A program made the position numbers and the translations under genes. A DNA stretch of 64,000 nt. Origin: Simmondsia chinensis (taxonomy: Eukaryota; Streptophyta; Magnoliopsida; Caryophyllales; Simmondsiaceae). A model generated the notes under the pieces. That model saw only the letters and a program-made list of their open reading frames with translations, made no database searches and was not told where the DNA came from. The stretch covers positions 16,060,501-16,124,500 of the forward strand of contig JAGTTD010000001.1 of assembly GCA_018398585.1 (NCBI GenBank). The letters run 5' to 3'. The stretch's first letter is position 1. The number at the start of each line of letters is the position of its first letter. This document shows positions 24,289-34,700 of the stretch, piece by piece.

Positions 24289-24386
24289 AGTTGTAAATAT
24301 TAGATATTCTTCGGGTATAATTTTTATGATTAAATTTGGATATTATCAAATTTTCTAAAAAATTAAAAATTATGTAAAAGACCTTC

Positions 24387-24417
<31 letters not shown>

Positions 24418-24744
24418 CGCGTGTGTGTACATAATAAGTGACATGTGTCATATACGTGTCATCTTCATGCTCCTCACTGCATGACTCATCATTATTTTAT
24501 GTAACTATGAATATGCATATGAGAGAAAGAAAATAGAGCAATGAAGGAAAAATTAAGAAAGAAATTGTTAGGGAAAAATGAGAGAAGGGGATTGAGATTG
24601 ACGAGTCAATTATTTGAAATAAAGAGATACTTCTCTGGTTCCTGAATTCTGAAATAAAATACTTGTTATTTTTCTCTAATTATATATAAGTATGTATTTT
24701 TATTCCTGTACTTTTGAGCATAATATGTCCCTAGTTTTATAACA
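24289..24744 (+). repeat. Left LTR of the copia element, with a dinucleotide repeat
   Basis: Reads ttgtaaatattagatattc... and ends ...ttttataaca. A short at/gt/gc dinucleotide run lies at about 24,391-24,428. It aligns to 30,436-30,928 throughout, with many substitutions. Confidence 0.9.
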
Positions 24745-24827
24745 CGTTCTCAGCACGAGTCTTTAGCCAGCTAAGGATTATCATATACTTGCGATAAGTT
24801 TTAATTTCTTAGTATTTGTGATTTATA

Positions 24828-25839
24828 ATGGCTAATTTAACTAAGCTTGATTTTATTGCTCTTGATATTACTGGCAAAAATTATTTGCCTTGGACCCTTA
24901 AAGCTGGGATTCACCTTGATGCCATGAATCTTGGAGAAAGGGGGGAAATAGCGCATCCGTGTAGGATTGCACTAAAGCAATGATATTTCTCAAGCATCAT
25001 ATCTATGAAAGATTGAAAGCCGAGTATCTTACTATAAAGGACCCGCTTGTCCTTTGGCTGAATTTAAGAAGAGGTTTGATCATCAAAAGTATGTGATCCT
25101 CCCTAAAGCTTGTAATGAATGGATTCACCTGCGGTTGCAGGATTTTAAAACTGTCAGCAAGTACAACTCTGCAGTATTTAGTATTACCTCCCAACTAAAA
25201 TTATGTTGAGAAAATATTACTAAGGAGGATATGTTAGAGAAAACATTCTCTACTTTTCATGCCTTGAATATGCTCCTGCAGCAGCAATATCGAGAATGAA
25301 ATTTTAAAAAATACTCAGACTTAATCTCATGTCTTCTTGTTGTTGAACAAAACAATGAACTTTTAATGAAAAATCATAAGTCACAACCAACTGGGTCAGA
25401 GCCATTGCATGAAGTGAATGCTACATCCCATGATACATATAGTCGTGGCCGTGGTCGTGATTGTGCTCGAGGTTATAGCCATGGTCATAATAACTAGAAC
25501 CATGGCAATCAAAATGGACCAAAGTTTAAGAAATTTGGCAACAATGAAGAGAAATATAAAAGGGAGAAAACCCAGCAACAAAATTCATCAAAAGACATGG
25601 AAACAAATTGCTATCACTATGGTATGAAAGGTCATTGGTCACGTACATGTTGTATGGCTAAACATTTGGTGAATCTCTATCAAGAATGGTTGAAAGAGAA
25701 AGGCAAACATGTAGAAACAAACTTTCCTGAAAATCATTCTCCACTTAATGTGATGCATCTTGATGTTTCTGATTTCTTTGAGGATGCTAGTGGAAGAATT
25801 GATCATTTGATAAACGATGAAAATATTAAACTGGACTGA
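24828..25839 (+). pseudogene. Copia gag
   Basis: The gag polyprotein of the copia element. ATG at 24,828 opens MANLTKLDFIALDITGKNY, the typical start of this copia gag group, followed by YLPWTLKAGIHLDAM. Stops and shifts interrupt the central UBN2-like region (25,000-25,390). A Gly/Arg/His-rich stretch follows, then a zinc knuckle at about 25,605-25,650 reading NCYHYGMKGHWSRTC. Its second Cys is Tyr, so the CCHC site is CYHC and broken. The C-terminus reads DVSDFFEDASGRIDHLI and stops at 25,839. Confidence 0.85.
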
Positions 25840-25999
25840 AGTTTTTTTTTCAGTTATATATTTTGTAATAAAATTTGCCTTACCTTTAATGGAATAATAT
25901 CATTTTGGTGTGTAATTTATTACAACATTATGTTTTTAATATTCCATCTTAATTGGTTATTTCCAATAAAATCAGGCTTGATCAACTATATTCAAAAGG

Positions 26000-26521
26000 T
26001 AAAATTTAAAAGTATTATTATACAATAATTAATCAAAAAATAACTCAACTATATGTCAATATATCAAAAAATAACCTAACTCTATTTTCTAACAAAAAGA
26101 TAACACAACTCTAACTTTTCTACCAAAAAATAACCCATGCGTAGCCATCAATATCGAAAAAAAAAAACGTATTTTTAGTTTGGTTAGGTGGGAAAAGAAA
26201 TCAAGCCAAACCAAAAATACATAAAAGAAAAATATATTATCGAAGCGTCATACCACATGCCATGCTTAGCCATCAATTTAGGTTTTTTTAAAATTAATTT
26301 TAGAATTTGGTTATTTTTTGGTACATAAGTTAGAGTTGGGTTTTTTTTTTTTTTTTTTGTGAAAAAGTCAGAGTTGTGTTATTTTTTGGTTAAAAAACAG
26401 AGTTGGATTATTTTTGGGAGAAAAGTTAGAGTTGGATTATTTTTTGGTATATTGACATATAGTTGGGTTATTTTTAGATTAATTGTTGATTATTATATTA
26501 TAGTCATTTTTAAATATTTTG
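26000..26521. mobile_element. MITE with long terminal inverted repeats, inside the copia element
   Basis: The left arm (ttaatcaaaaaataactcaa near 26,029) matches the reverse complement of the right arm (ttaatctaaaaataacccaa) and the similarity extends over about 100 bp. Each arm holds internal ~30-bp repeats of the type aaaaaataacccaactctaa. The element separates gag from protease. The edges and target duplication are uncertain, so superfamily is not assigned. Confidence 0.7.
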
Positions 26522-26601
26522 TTCATTACACATTTGTAATTTTATAAATGCGTAACATAAATAGAGTTCCACTAATACATATGTATTTTATATTTGAAGA
26601 A

Positions 26602-29600
26602 ACATGAATTTGGTCAAAGATGGAGATTTATGTCTAGTTGACAGTGCAACGATACACACTATCCTCAAAAGCAAAATATAGTTTTCTCAGCTACGATTAG
26701 CTGAAGCGAATGTTAATCTAATATCGAGTGTTTCAAATTTAGTTGAAGGCTCCGAAAGAGCAAACTAAACATAAGCGATGCTCTGTTTTCTAGTAGATCA
26801 TAGAGAAACTTGCTCAGTTTTGGAGATATTCGTCGTAGTGGTTATCTTATTGAGACAATAAATGAGGGTGATAAAGAATACAACAACAGCAGCAAAAACA
26901 GTCCCAGTGCTACAGTAGCTCCCACAATAAGCAGGGTCTGGGGGGGTGGATGTACGCAGCCTTCCCCCTTCCGGGTGGAAGAAAGGCTGTTTCCGAGGGT
27001 GATAAAGAATATCTTTATATTACATCGCTTACCTCATAAAGAAAGAACATAATAGAAAATTTGTTAGTACTTTCTTCTGGGTTATATTATACTTACATAA
27101 ATCTGATTGAATCAAATACAGTGGTTAACCATAAGTTAACTGATTACAAAAAATTCACCTTATGGCATGACCGTCTGGGTCATCCAGGTGTAATGATGAT
27201 AAGAAAAATTATTGGAAGTTCTCATGGACATTCATTAAAGAACCAGAAGATTCTTTCATCTGATCAAATTTATGTGTTACTTGTGCTCTAGGTAAAATGA
27301 TTACTAGGCCATCCCCAACTAAAATTGGGATTGAATCTCCTATAATTTTAAAAAGAATACAAGGAGACATAAGTTGGCCTATTATTCCATCATGTGGACT
27401 ATTTTGATATTGTATGGTGTTAATAGACGCCTCAACACGTTGGTCACATGTCTGCCTCTTATCTACTCATAATGTGACATTTACGAGACTCCTTGTACAA
27501 ATAATCCGATTAAGGGCTCAATTTTTAGATTACATGATAAAAAAGATATGTTTTGATAATGCAGGAGAATTTACATCCCAAGCTTTTTAATGACTATTGT
27601 ATGTTAATTGGGATTACAGTTAAGCATCTTGTGGCTCACCAACATACACAAAATGGCCTTGCAGAATCCTTGACCACACGTGTGCAACTAATTGCTAAAC
27701 CATTACTCATGAAAACAAAGTTGCCCAATTCTACATGGGGGCAAGCTATATTACATGCTACAGTACTGATTCGTGCTAGGGCAACTGGTTATCATAAATA
27801 ATCCCTGCTGCAACTTGTTTCTGATCAAGAATCAAATATATCTAATCTACGAAATTTTTGGTTCCGTTGTGTATGTTCCAATTGCTCCATCCCAGCGCAC
27901 AAAGATGGGTCCACAAAGAAGACTTAGAATTTATGTTGGATTTGAATCTCCGTTAATTATAATATATCTTGAACCATTGATGGGAGATATTTTTATTGCA
28001 CAATTTGCAGATTATAAGTTTGACGAAACAATTTTCCTAAAACTAGGGAGAGAAAAATTAAAGCTGGAAATGCGAGAAATTGTGTGGAATGCATCATCGA
28101 TATCAGATTTTGATCTGTGTACGAATCAATGTGCAATGGAGGTTCAAAAAAATATCCATTTACAAAATATTGCAAAACCAATTACCAGATGCATTCATAG
28201 ATATAGAAAGAAGGACCAAGTCACATGTTCCAGCTATGAATGCTCCGGTTCAAAATTGATATTCCAAATGAACAGTCTTCTAAGACATTGACAAGTACGT
28301 CTACTACACCCCAGAAGTGTGGTAGACCAGTTGGTTCTAAAGATAAGAATCCAAGAAAGCAAAATAAACAAACGACTCCTTTATTAAAACTTCTGAAGAG
28401 GAAGCCCCTGAAGAGGTACAAATACAAATCCAAGAAAAAGATATAGAGGATAAAATGGCTCCTCGAGCATATCAAGTACCTGAAAATGTGAAAATGAAAA
28501 AAATATCGAGAATGAGGAAATCTCGATAAACTATGCTATTACTGGCATACAATGGAAGCAAAATAAGACGATTATTAAACAAGTGTTCGCATATATTGTG
28601 GCTAGTGATTTGACCACAGAAGGTGAAGATCTTGAACCTAAATCCGTTCAAGAATGCCAAAGAAGAAATGATTGGCCAAAATGGAAAGAAGCAATTCAGG
28701 CAGAATTAGATTCACTTGCAAAAAGTGCAGTTTTTGGACCTGTAGTCCAAACGCCTGAAAATACAAAATCCATAGGCTACAAGTGGGTATTTGTACGAAA
28801 AAGAAATGAAAAGAATAAAGTGGTCAGATATAAAGCACGACTTGTAGCTCAAGGTTTCTCACAAAAACCAGGAATTAATTATGAAGAGACATATTCACCA
28901 GCAATTGATGCAATTACATTTAGATTTTTAATAAGCCTGGCAGTCTCTGAAAGACTTCGCATGCCTATTATGGATGTTGTAACAGCTTATCTGTATGGAT
29001 CATTTGGTAATGATAATTATATAAAAGTCCCTGAAAGACTATAAATGCTAGATGTATATAGCTCAAAATCTCGAGAGCTGTGTTCAATCAAATTACAGAG
29101 ATCATTGTATGGATTAAAACAATTAGGGTGAATGTGGTACAATCATCTTAGTACATACTTTCTGAGAGAGGGATACGTGAACAATCCAGTTATCCCATGT
29201 GTTTTTATTAAGAAATCAAATTTTGGATTTGCTATCATCACAGTCTATGTTGATGATTTAAACATCATAGGAATTCCTAAAATGATTGAACATGCTATTG
29301 CATATCTGAATAATGAGTTTGAGATGAAAGATCTCGGAAAGAGAAAATATTATCTTGGCTTGTAGAAATAGCACTTAACTGATGGAATTCTTGTCCATCA
29401 ATCTGCTTATACAGAAAAAGTGCTAAAGCATTTTGATAAGATAAGGTACATCCATTGAGTACCCCAATGCTGTCAGATCCTTTGATGTACATAAGGACTC
29501 TTTTTGTCCTCGAGAGGATAACGAAGAAATTCTTGGCCCTGAAGTACCATATCTAAGTGCAATAGGTGCACTGATGTTTCTTGCTATCTATACGAGGCTA

Positions 29601-30240
29601 CATATAGCCTTTTCGGTTAACTTATTAGTAAGATATAACTCAACTCTTACCCAAAGACATTGGAATGGAATTAAACATATATTTCGGTATCTCCGTGGTA
29701 CATCTGATGTGGGATTATTCTATTTGAAACAATCAAATCCAAGATTAGTTGGATATGTAGATGCTTAATATTTGTCTGATCTACATAAAGGTCATTCACA
29801 AATAGTATATTTATTTACTTGTGGTAACACTGCTATATCTTGGCGATCCACAAAACAAACAACAACAGCGACTTCGTCAAATCATGCTAAAATACTAACA
29901 CTTTATGAAGCAAGTAGGCAATGTTTATGGTTAAGATCTCTTATTCAACATGTTCAAGAGGAATGTGGTTGTCAAACAATCAGGGGGAGTCCAACAATAC
30001 TGTATAAAGATGATGCTGCATGTATTACTCAGATAAAAGATGGATACATTAAAGGCGACATAACTAAACATATCTCACCAAAGTTTTTCTTTACACACGA
30101 GCTTCAGAAAACGGGTGAAATAAACGTTCATCAAGTTTGCTCAAGTGAGAACCTAGCAGATTTGTTTACAAAAGAATTACCAACAACAACTTTTGAGAAA
30201 CTAGTTTACAAGATTGGCATGCATCGGCTTATAAACACCC
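26602..30240 (+). pseudogene. Copia pol: protease, integrase, RT and RNase H
   Basis: The protease starts near 26,605, with LVDSATIHTIL carrying the catalytic Asp-Ser-Ala (family: DSGAT or DSATTHTIL). The pre-integrase part has LWHDRLGHPG at about 27,160. The integrase end shows AHQHTQNGLAESL at about 27,633, the Glu region (family has NG.AE). RT is clearest at 28,583-29,044 (YKWVFVRKRNEKNKVVRYKA, then RLVAQGFSQKPGINYEETYS) and 29,132-29,365, where ITVYVDDLNIIG keeps the YVDD catalytic motif. RNase H runs 29,574-30,248, with KLVYKIGMHRL near the end. Premature stops and shifts separate these pieces, so the element is not active. Confidence 0.9.
26881..26994 (-). mobile_element. RTE LINE 3' tail only (114 bp)
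   Basis: The insert is flanked by the exact 17-bp duplication gagggtgataaagaata (26,864-26,880 and 26,995-27,011). On the minus strand it runs from ggaaacagcctttcttcca through ggctgcgtacatcc and agaccctgcttattgtggga to a gttgtt-type end. No coding part is present. It disrupts the copia protease/pre-integrase region. Confidence 0.9.
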
Positions 30241-30435
30241 CTTACTAATATGTTCACATGAGAGGGAATTAAATATGCACTGTACTCTTTTTCCCTTCAC
30301 TACGATTTTTTCCACTGGATTTTTCTAATAAGGTTTTTAACAGGACAATTTAGAAAGTATATATAGCTCGGACATTATGCTCTTTCAAGAGTGTTTGTTT
30401 TGTAATATTTTAAATGAGAATATCCAAAGGGGGAG

Positions 30436-30541
30436 TGTTGTAAATATTGGATACTCTTCAGGTATAATTTTTATGATCAAATTTGGATATTATCAAATGT
30501 TTTAGAAAATTAGAAATTATTTATATACACATACACATATA

Positions 30542-30600
<59 letters not shown>

Positions 30601-30928
30601 CGCGCGCGTGTGTACATAATAAGTGACATATGTTATATACGTGTCATCTTCATGCTCCTTACCGCATGACTCATCGTTATTTTATGTAACTAAAAATATG
30701 CATATGAGAGAAATAAAAGAGAATGGTGAAGGAAAAATTGAGAAAGAATTGTCAGCAAAAAATGAGAGAAGGGAATTGAGATTGACAAGTGAATTATTTG
30801 AGATAAAGAAATAGTTCTTTGGTTTCTGAGTTTTAAAATATAATATTTGCTATTTTTTTCTAATTATATTTGAGTTTATATTTTAATTCTCGTCCTTTTG
30901 AATATAATATGCCTCTAGTTTTATAACA
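30436..30928 (+). repeat. Right LTR of the copia element, with (GT)n/(GC)n microsatellite
   Basis: Starts tgttgtaaatattgg and ends ttttataaca. Longer than the left LTR because of an expanded (at)n(gt)n...(gc)n run at about 30,541-30,612. Confidence 0.9.
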
Positions 30929-31004
30929 TTTCACAATAAATGGTGGACTAAAAGATTTTCACAATAAATGATGGGCTAAAAAATTCAAATACATATGAAA
31001 ACAA

Positions 31005-31326
31005 AGTTATTTACACTATTGGTCCTCTATGTTTTAAGGTTTGTTCAAAATACTTCTTAATATTTTTAAATATATTTAAATTGACCCCTTATCTTTTTTC
31101 CTTGTTTAAAATGGTTTATAATATTTTACTTTATAACAAAATTGGATCCCTCATCTAATGACCAAAATTAAGTAAAAAAAAGAAGACGAGAGATCAAATT
31201 TATCATAAAATAAAATATTAGGATTCATTTTGAAGAAAAAAAAATATTAAAAGACCAATTTTGAATAAATTTATAAATATTATGGACCATTTTGAACAAA
31301 AAAAGTGACTAAAGGTATAAATAACT
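31005..31326. mobile_element. MITE-like inverted repeat element upstream of the rhomboid gene
   Basis: The left end agttatttacactattggtc and the reverse complement of the right end (agttatttatacctttagtc) belong to the same long imperfect terminal inverted repeat, continuing with gttcaaaa and several shared blocks for about 80 bp. The GTTATTTAC start resembles the MULE-type MITE at 18,335. No clear duplication flanks it. It ends about 460 bp before the rhomboid ATG, so it could lie in the promoter. Confidence 0.6.
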
Positions 31327-31784
31327 GCATAAAAATATTATTTTATCAATCCCTTAAATATTAAATTAAGATATTGTTATTATCAAGACAGTTTTTAATC
31401 AATATTATGACAATTTTAATACAATAAACTCAAAAAAGTTTTTGTAATTACCCTACAACAATAACAACCCAATGCCTAAGAGGCTCTTGTAGAGAAAATA
31501 AAATATACGTAATTTTATCTCTAAAGGTTAATACCTTAAAAAAAGATCTTATAATTCCTCTGACGTTGTGAAATGCTGCATTAATAATAACACTAACCTT
31601 AAATTAATAATGAAAAATTGTTTTTCCGTGAACGCACGCCGTTGACCGATTCCAAATTTTGCTTGTAATGCAAGGGTGTTGCCCGACTCAACAAACGAAG
31701 AAACAGAGAATTAAGTAGAGGAACCAGAGGGCTATGAACCCGCTGCATACTACCTATTCAATCCATTGAAATCGAGCCGCAAAA
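31327..31784 (+). promoter_or_regulatory. Probable promoter and 5' UTR of the rhomboid gene
   Basis: The 458 bp between a MITE-like element and the ATG are AT-rich up to about 31,620 and then change to more balanced sequence (31,640-31,784), as expected for a plant 5' UTR. No unambiguous TATA box is placed. The bases before the ATG, gccgcaaaaATG, give a good plant start context with A at -3. Confidence 0.4.
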
Positions 31785-34700
31785 ATGAGACCCAGCATTG
31801 TTTCCGAGGTAAAATGGCCACCATTTATTTTCTATGCATTCTTCTTCAGTCTCTACAGTTACCCTCTAGAGGATTCTTGAATTCCTTGCCCGTTTGATCC
31901 AAAATTCAAACGAACTTGTGATGTATTTGAACTGTTTGTTAATTTCATCTTAAGTGATTGGGAAGTCTGAAATTCTTTGAGTCCACCAAGATTTGACTTC
32001 ATTAGGGAGGCGCAGTTTTGGTATGATTTTGGATTGTAAATGGAAAGAATCTTACAAAGTCGATCATTTGTGGGTGTACAAGATTGATGACTCAATTTGA
32101 AGTTTATACTTTCATGTTTTGGTATGGAGGTGAGGTTGCGGGTGAGGGGATTTTAATCTTACAGTTCATGTGTTAGGATTTAGTATTTTTATCACTACAC
32201 AATTGCCTTGTTAGGGACTAAACTTGAAGTTGCAAGAAAAGAAGTGTTAGTTGAAAACATTGTTTAGTTTTGGTGATGGACGTTGTGTTCATTGTAGTTA
32301 AATGCAAACCTTAGATGCAGTGACTCAGGATTTTTTATCAGATAATAGGGAATGTCGACTTTTTTTTTTTTTTTTTTGACATTGGAATGTCGACTTGATC
32401 TTGTCTTTTTTTTTTTTTTTTTTTTGGTGAAGCATGGTAGACTATGACGACGAAAAGTTGGGTTTCTTTTATCCTATGACGTTTATGGAAACCCTAGATT
32501 GGAGTTGATGTGTAAAACTAATCTTGTTACTTTTAAAATGAGTCTAGCTATATATGGTGTTCCCCTGGAAATTTTTTACCCCACCACAGGTCTAAATCAT
32601 ATTATGTGCCCAGCAACAACAACAACAACAGTCCTGGTGCCTTGCGGCTCCCGTAGAACGCAGGGTCTGGGGGGGGGGGGTGATGTACGCAGCCTTACCC
32701 CTTCTGGCAGGAAAGGAGACTGTTTCCGGGGACCCCCAACCTGAAGTAGTTGAGTGCCTGCACGTAAACCACCAATCAATAACATGCATATAGAGGAAAA
32801 AGTAGAAGAAGGAGAGAAGAAGGAGAAGGAAAAGAAGAAGAAGAAGAAGGAGAATGGGTATGATCAGGGACTAAGCTAGCCTAAAAGTGCTACACTAGAG
32901 GTTATGCTTGCCTAAGGATCTTAGGCTACCAGCCACTCCCCGCACTACTCTACTCTGCCATCTCCGCTACCCTAATACTAGCCCTCCAACGTGTCCTATC
33001 TGAGGCCATCTCCTCTCTTAGGTTTAGGTGGGTTAGGTCTTGAGGAATCGTATCCAGCCAACTCTTCTTTGGTCTGCCCCTCCCTCTTCTGCTTATCGCT
33101 GTGTTGAGCTGTTCACACCTCCTGACTAGGGCTGAAGTCGGTCTTCTGCTGACATGTCCAAACCATCTTAGGCGGTGCTCCCTCAATTTATCCTCGATCG
33201 AGGCTACACCCAGCTTACCTCGTATCACATCATTCCTAATCCTATCCTTTCTTGTGTGGCCACATATCCATCGCAGCATCCTCATCTCTGCCACCTTCAT
33301 CCTTTGTGTTTGATTTGTTTCATTGGTCGACACTCTGCCCCATATATTATGTGCCCAATTGAATTAAATAGGTCTTTCATAGATTGTTTTCTGGGATTGC
33401 ACTTTGAGGTTGAGGCTTCTGATCATGCTCTGGGTTGATGATGTTCGGAATGGACAGAATGCAAGACAGAAAAGAGTATCCAGGTAGGTAGCAATGAAAT
33501 TGAAGCATCCCTTGATGAGGGGAAGTGGGTTGGGGTTTCTTAAGGGTTTTGAAATAGATGTGATTCAGCTGGTTTAAAACATTGAAAGGAGTATTGCCAT
33601 TGAAGCCCACACATGCTTCGAAAGGAGCTTTGCTTTCATTGAGACAACAATAACAACAACAAACCCAGTGCCTCAAGGGCCCCCGCATATGCAGGGCCCC
33701 GCAGCAGGGGGGGATGTACACAGCCGTACCCCTTACGGGTGCTACCCTAAAGGGAGGTTGTGTTCGAGGACCCCCAACCTGAAAAGCAAATTGTGGTTAG
33801 AGTAGTGGTGTAGAACCAAATTGTGGTTTGGCAGTCACTTCTCAGCTGGTGTCACAGACATTAAGTAGCATGTCATGGCAATTATATTGGAGTGGCATTG
33901 CGCACTCAGTTATTGAGGGACTAATTGCTTAGATGGAGCGGCGAGAAAATGCTGAGGTGAAGTCTGTAAGCCTTATTGCTTATGAGATGTTTGAATGCTG
34001 TGAAGAGAGAAATAGAAAAGCTCTTGAGGGGGAGGCGACCTCTTTCCAGGCAATCACACATAGGTGGCGCATAACTCTTAATCTTTTGGGGGAAAGAGGA
34101 ACCACTAATATTTCTGAGGATATTGCTGACTTTCCTTATAGCATACCAACGTTGACATGGAGATTATGTTTTTTGTTGTTCACCACTTTCTTTTTATAGT
34201 ACACCATCTTAGTTTTCCAACATGCGCAATAAGCTGTAAATACTTTGTATATGACTTAAAATAATGAACCAGAATGCTCTTGATTATTCCAATCATCCAT
34301 CTTCTGTTCTCCCGATTTTGGCTTAGGCCAACATGACTTCAAATCCAAATGTGCTAAAAAGAGTATAATCCGTAATTTTAACTACTAATACCGATTTATT
34401 ACAATTACCACTTAGTTCAATTTGGTAAATATACTATATAATGTATTTCAATATTCGCTAGGCCTATTTGTCTTTCTACATCTGTTTCAAGCTTCCCCAA
34501 GGTGCCATCAACCTTTGAATCCCACAAAACCTGTCCAGTGTGCCAAGTTATGTGTTGAGTTCTTCAATGCAATGGGCAAATTAGTTTTCCTTTCTGGTAA
34601 ATAGGCTTATGGCTTTCGAAACAATGTTAATTTTATCAATTTATTTATTTTTCCCAAGTACAGGCTAGTCTGGCTACTCGGCTAAACCAGTGGTGGGAAG

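Larger units (their letters stand above)
24289..30928 (+). mobile_element. Ty1/copia LTR retrotransposon, complete in outline but decayed
   Basis: Related LTRs lie at 24,289-24,744 and 30,436-30,928. Between them on the + strand are gag, protease, integrase, RT and RNase H in the copia order. A polypurine tract, aaagggggag (about 30,425-30,434), adjoins the right LTR. Frames are broken many times. Two younger insertions sit inside (a MITE at about 26,000-26,521 and an RTE tail at 26,881-26,994). A clear 5-bp target duplication was not found. Confidence 0.9.

Noticed and set aside
24281..30935. Target-site duplication of the copia element at 24.3-30.9 kb
   Set aside because: Bases beside the two LTRs do not match; the ends have mutated or recombined.
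33933..34199. Gene in intron 1
   Set aside because: An 88-codon frame with no recognised motif, inside an intron whose flanking exons splice in phase.
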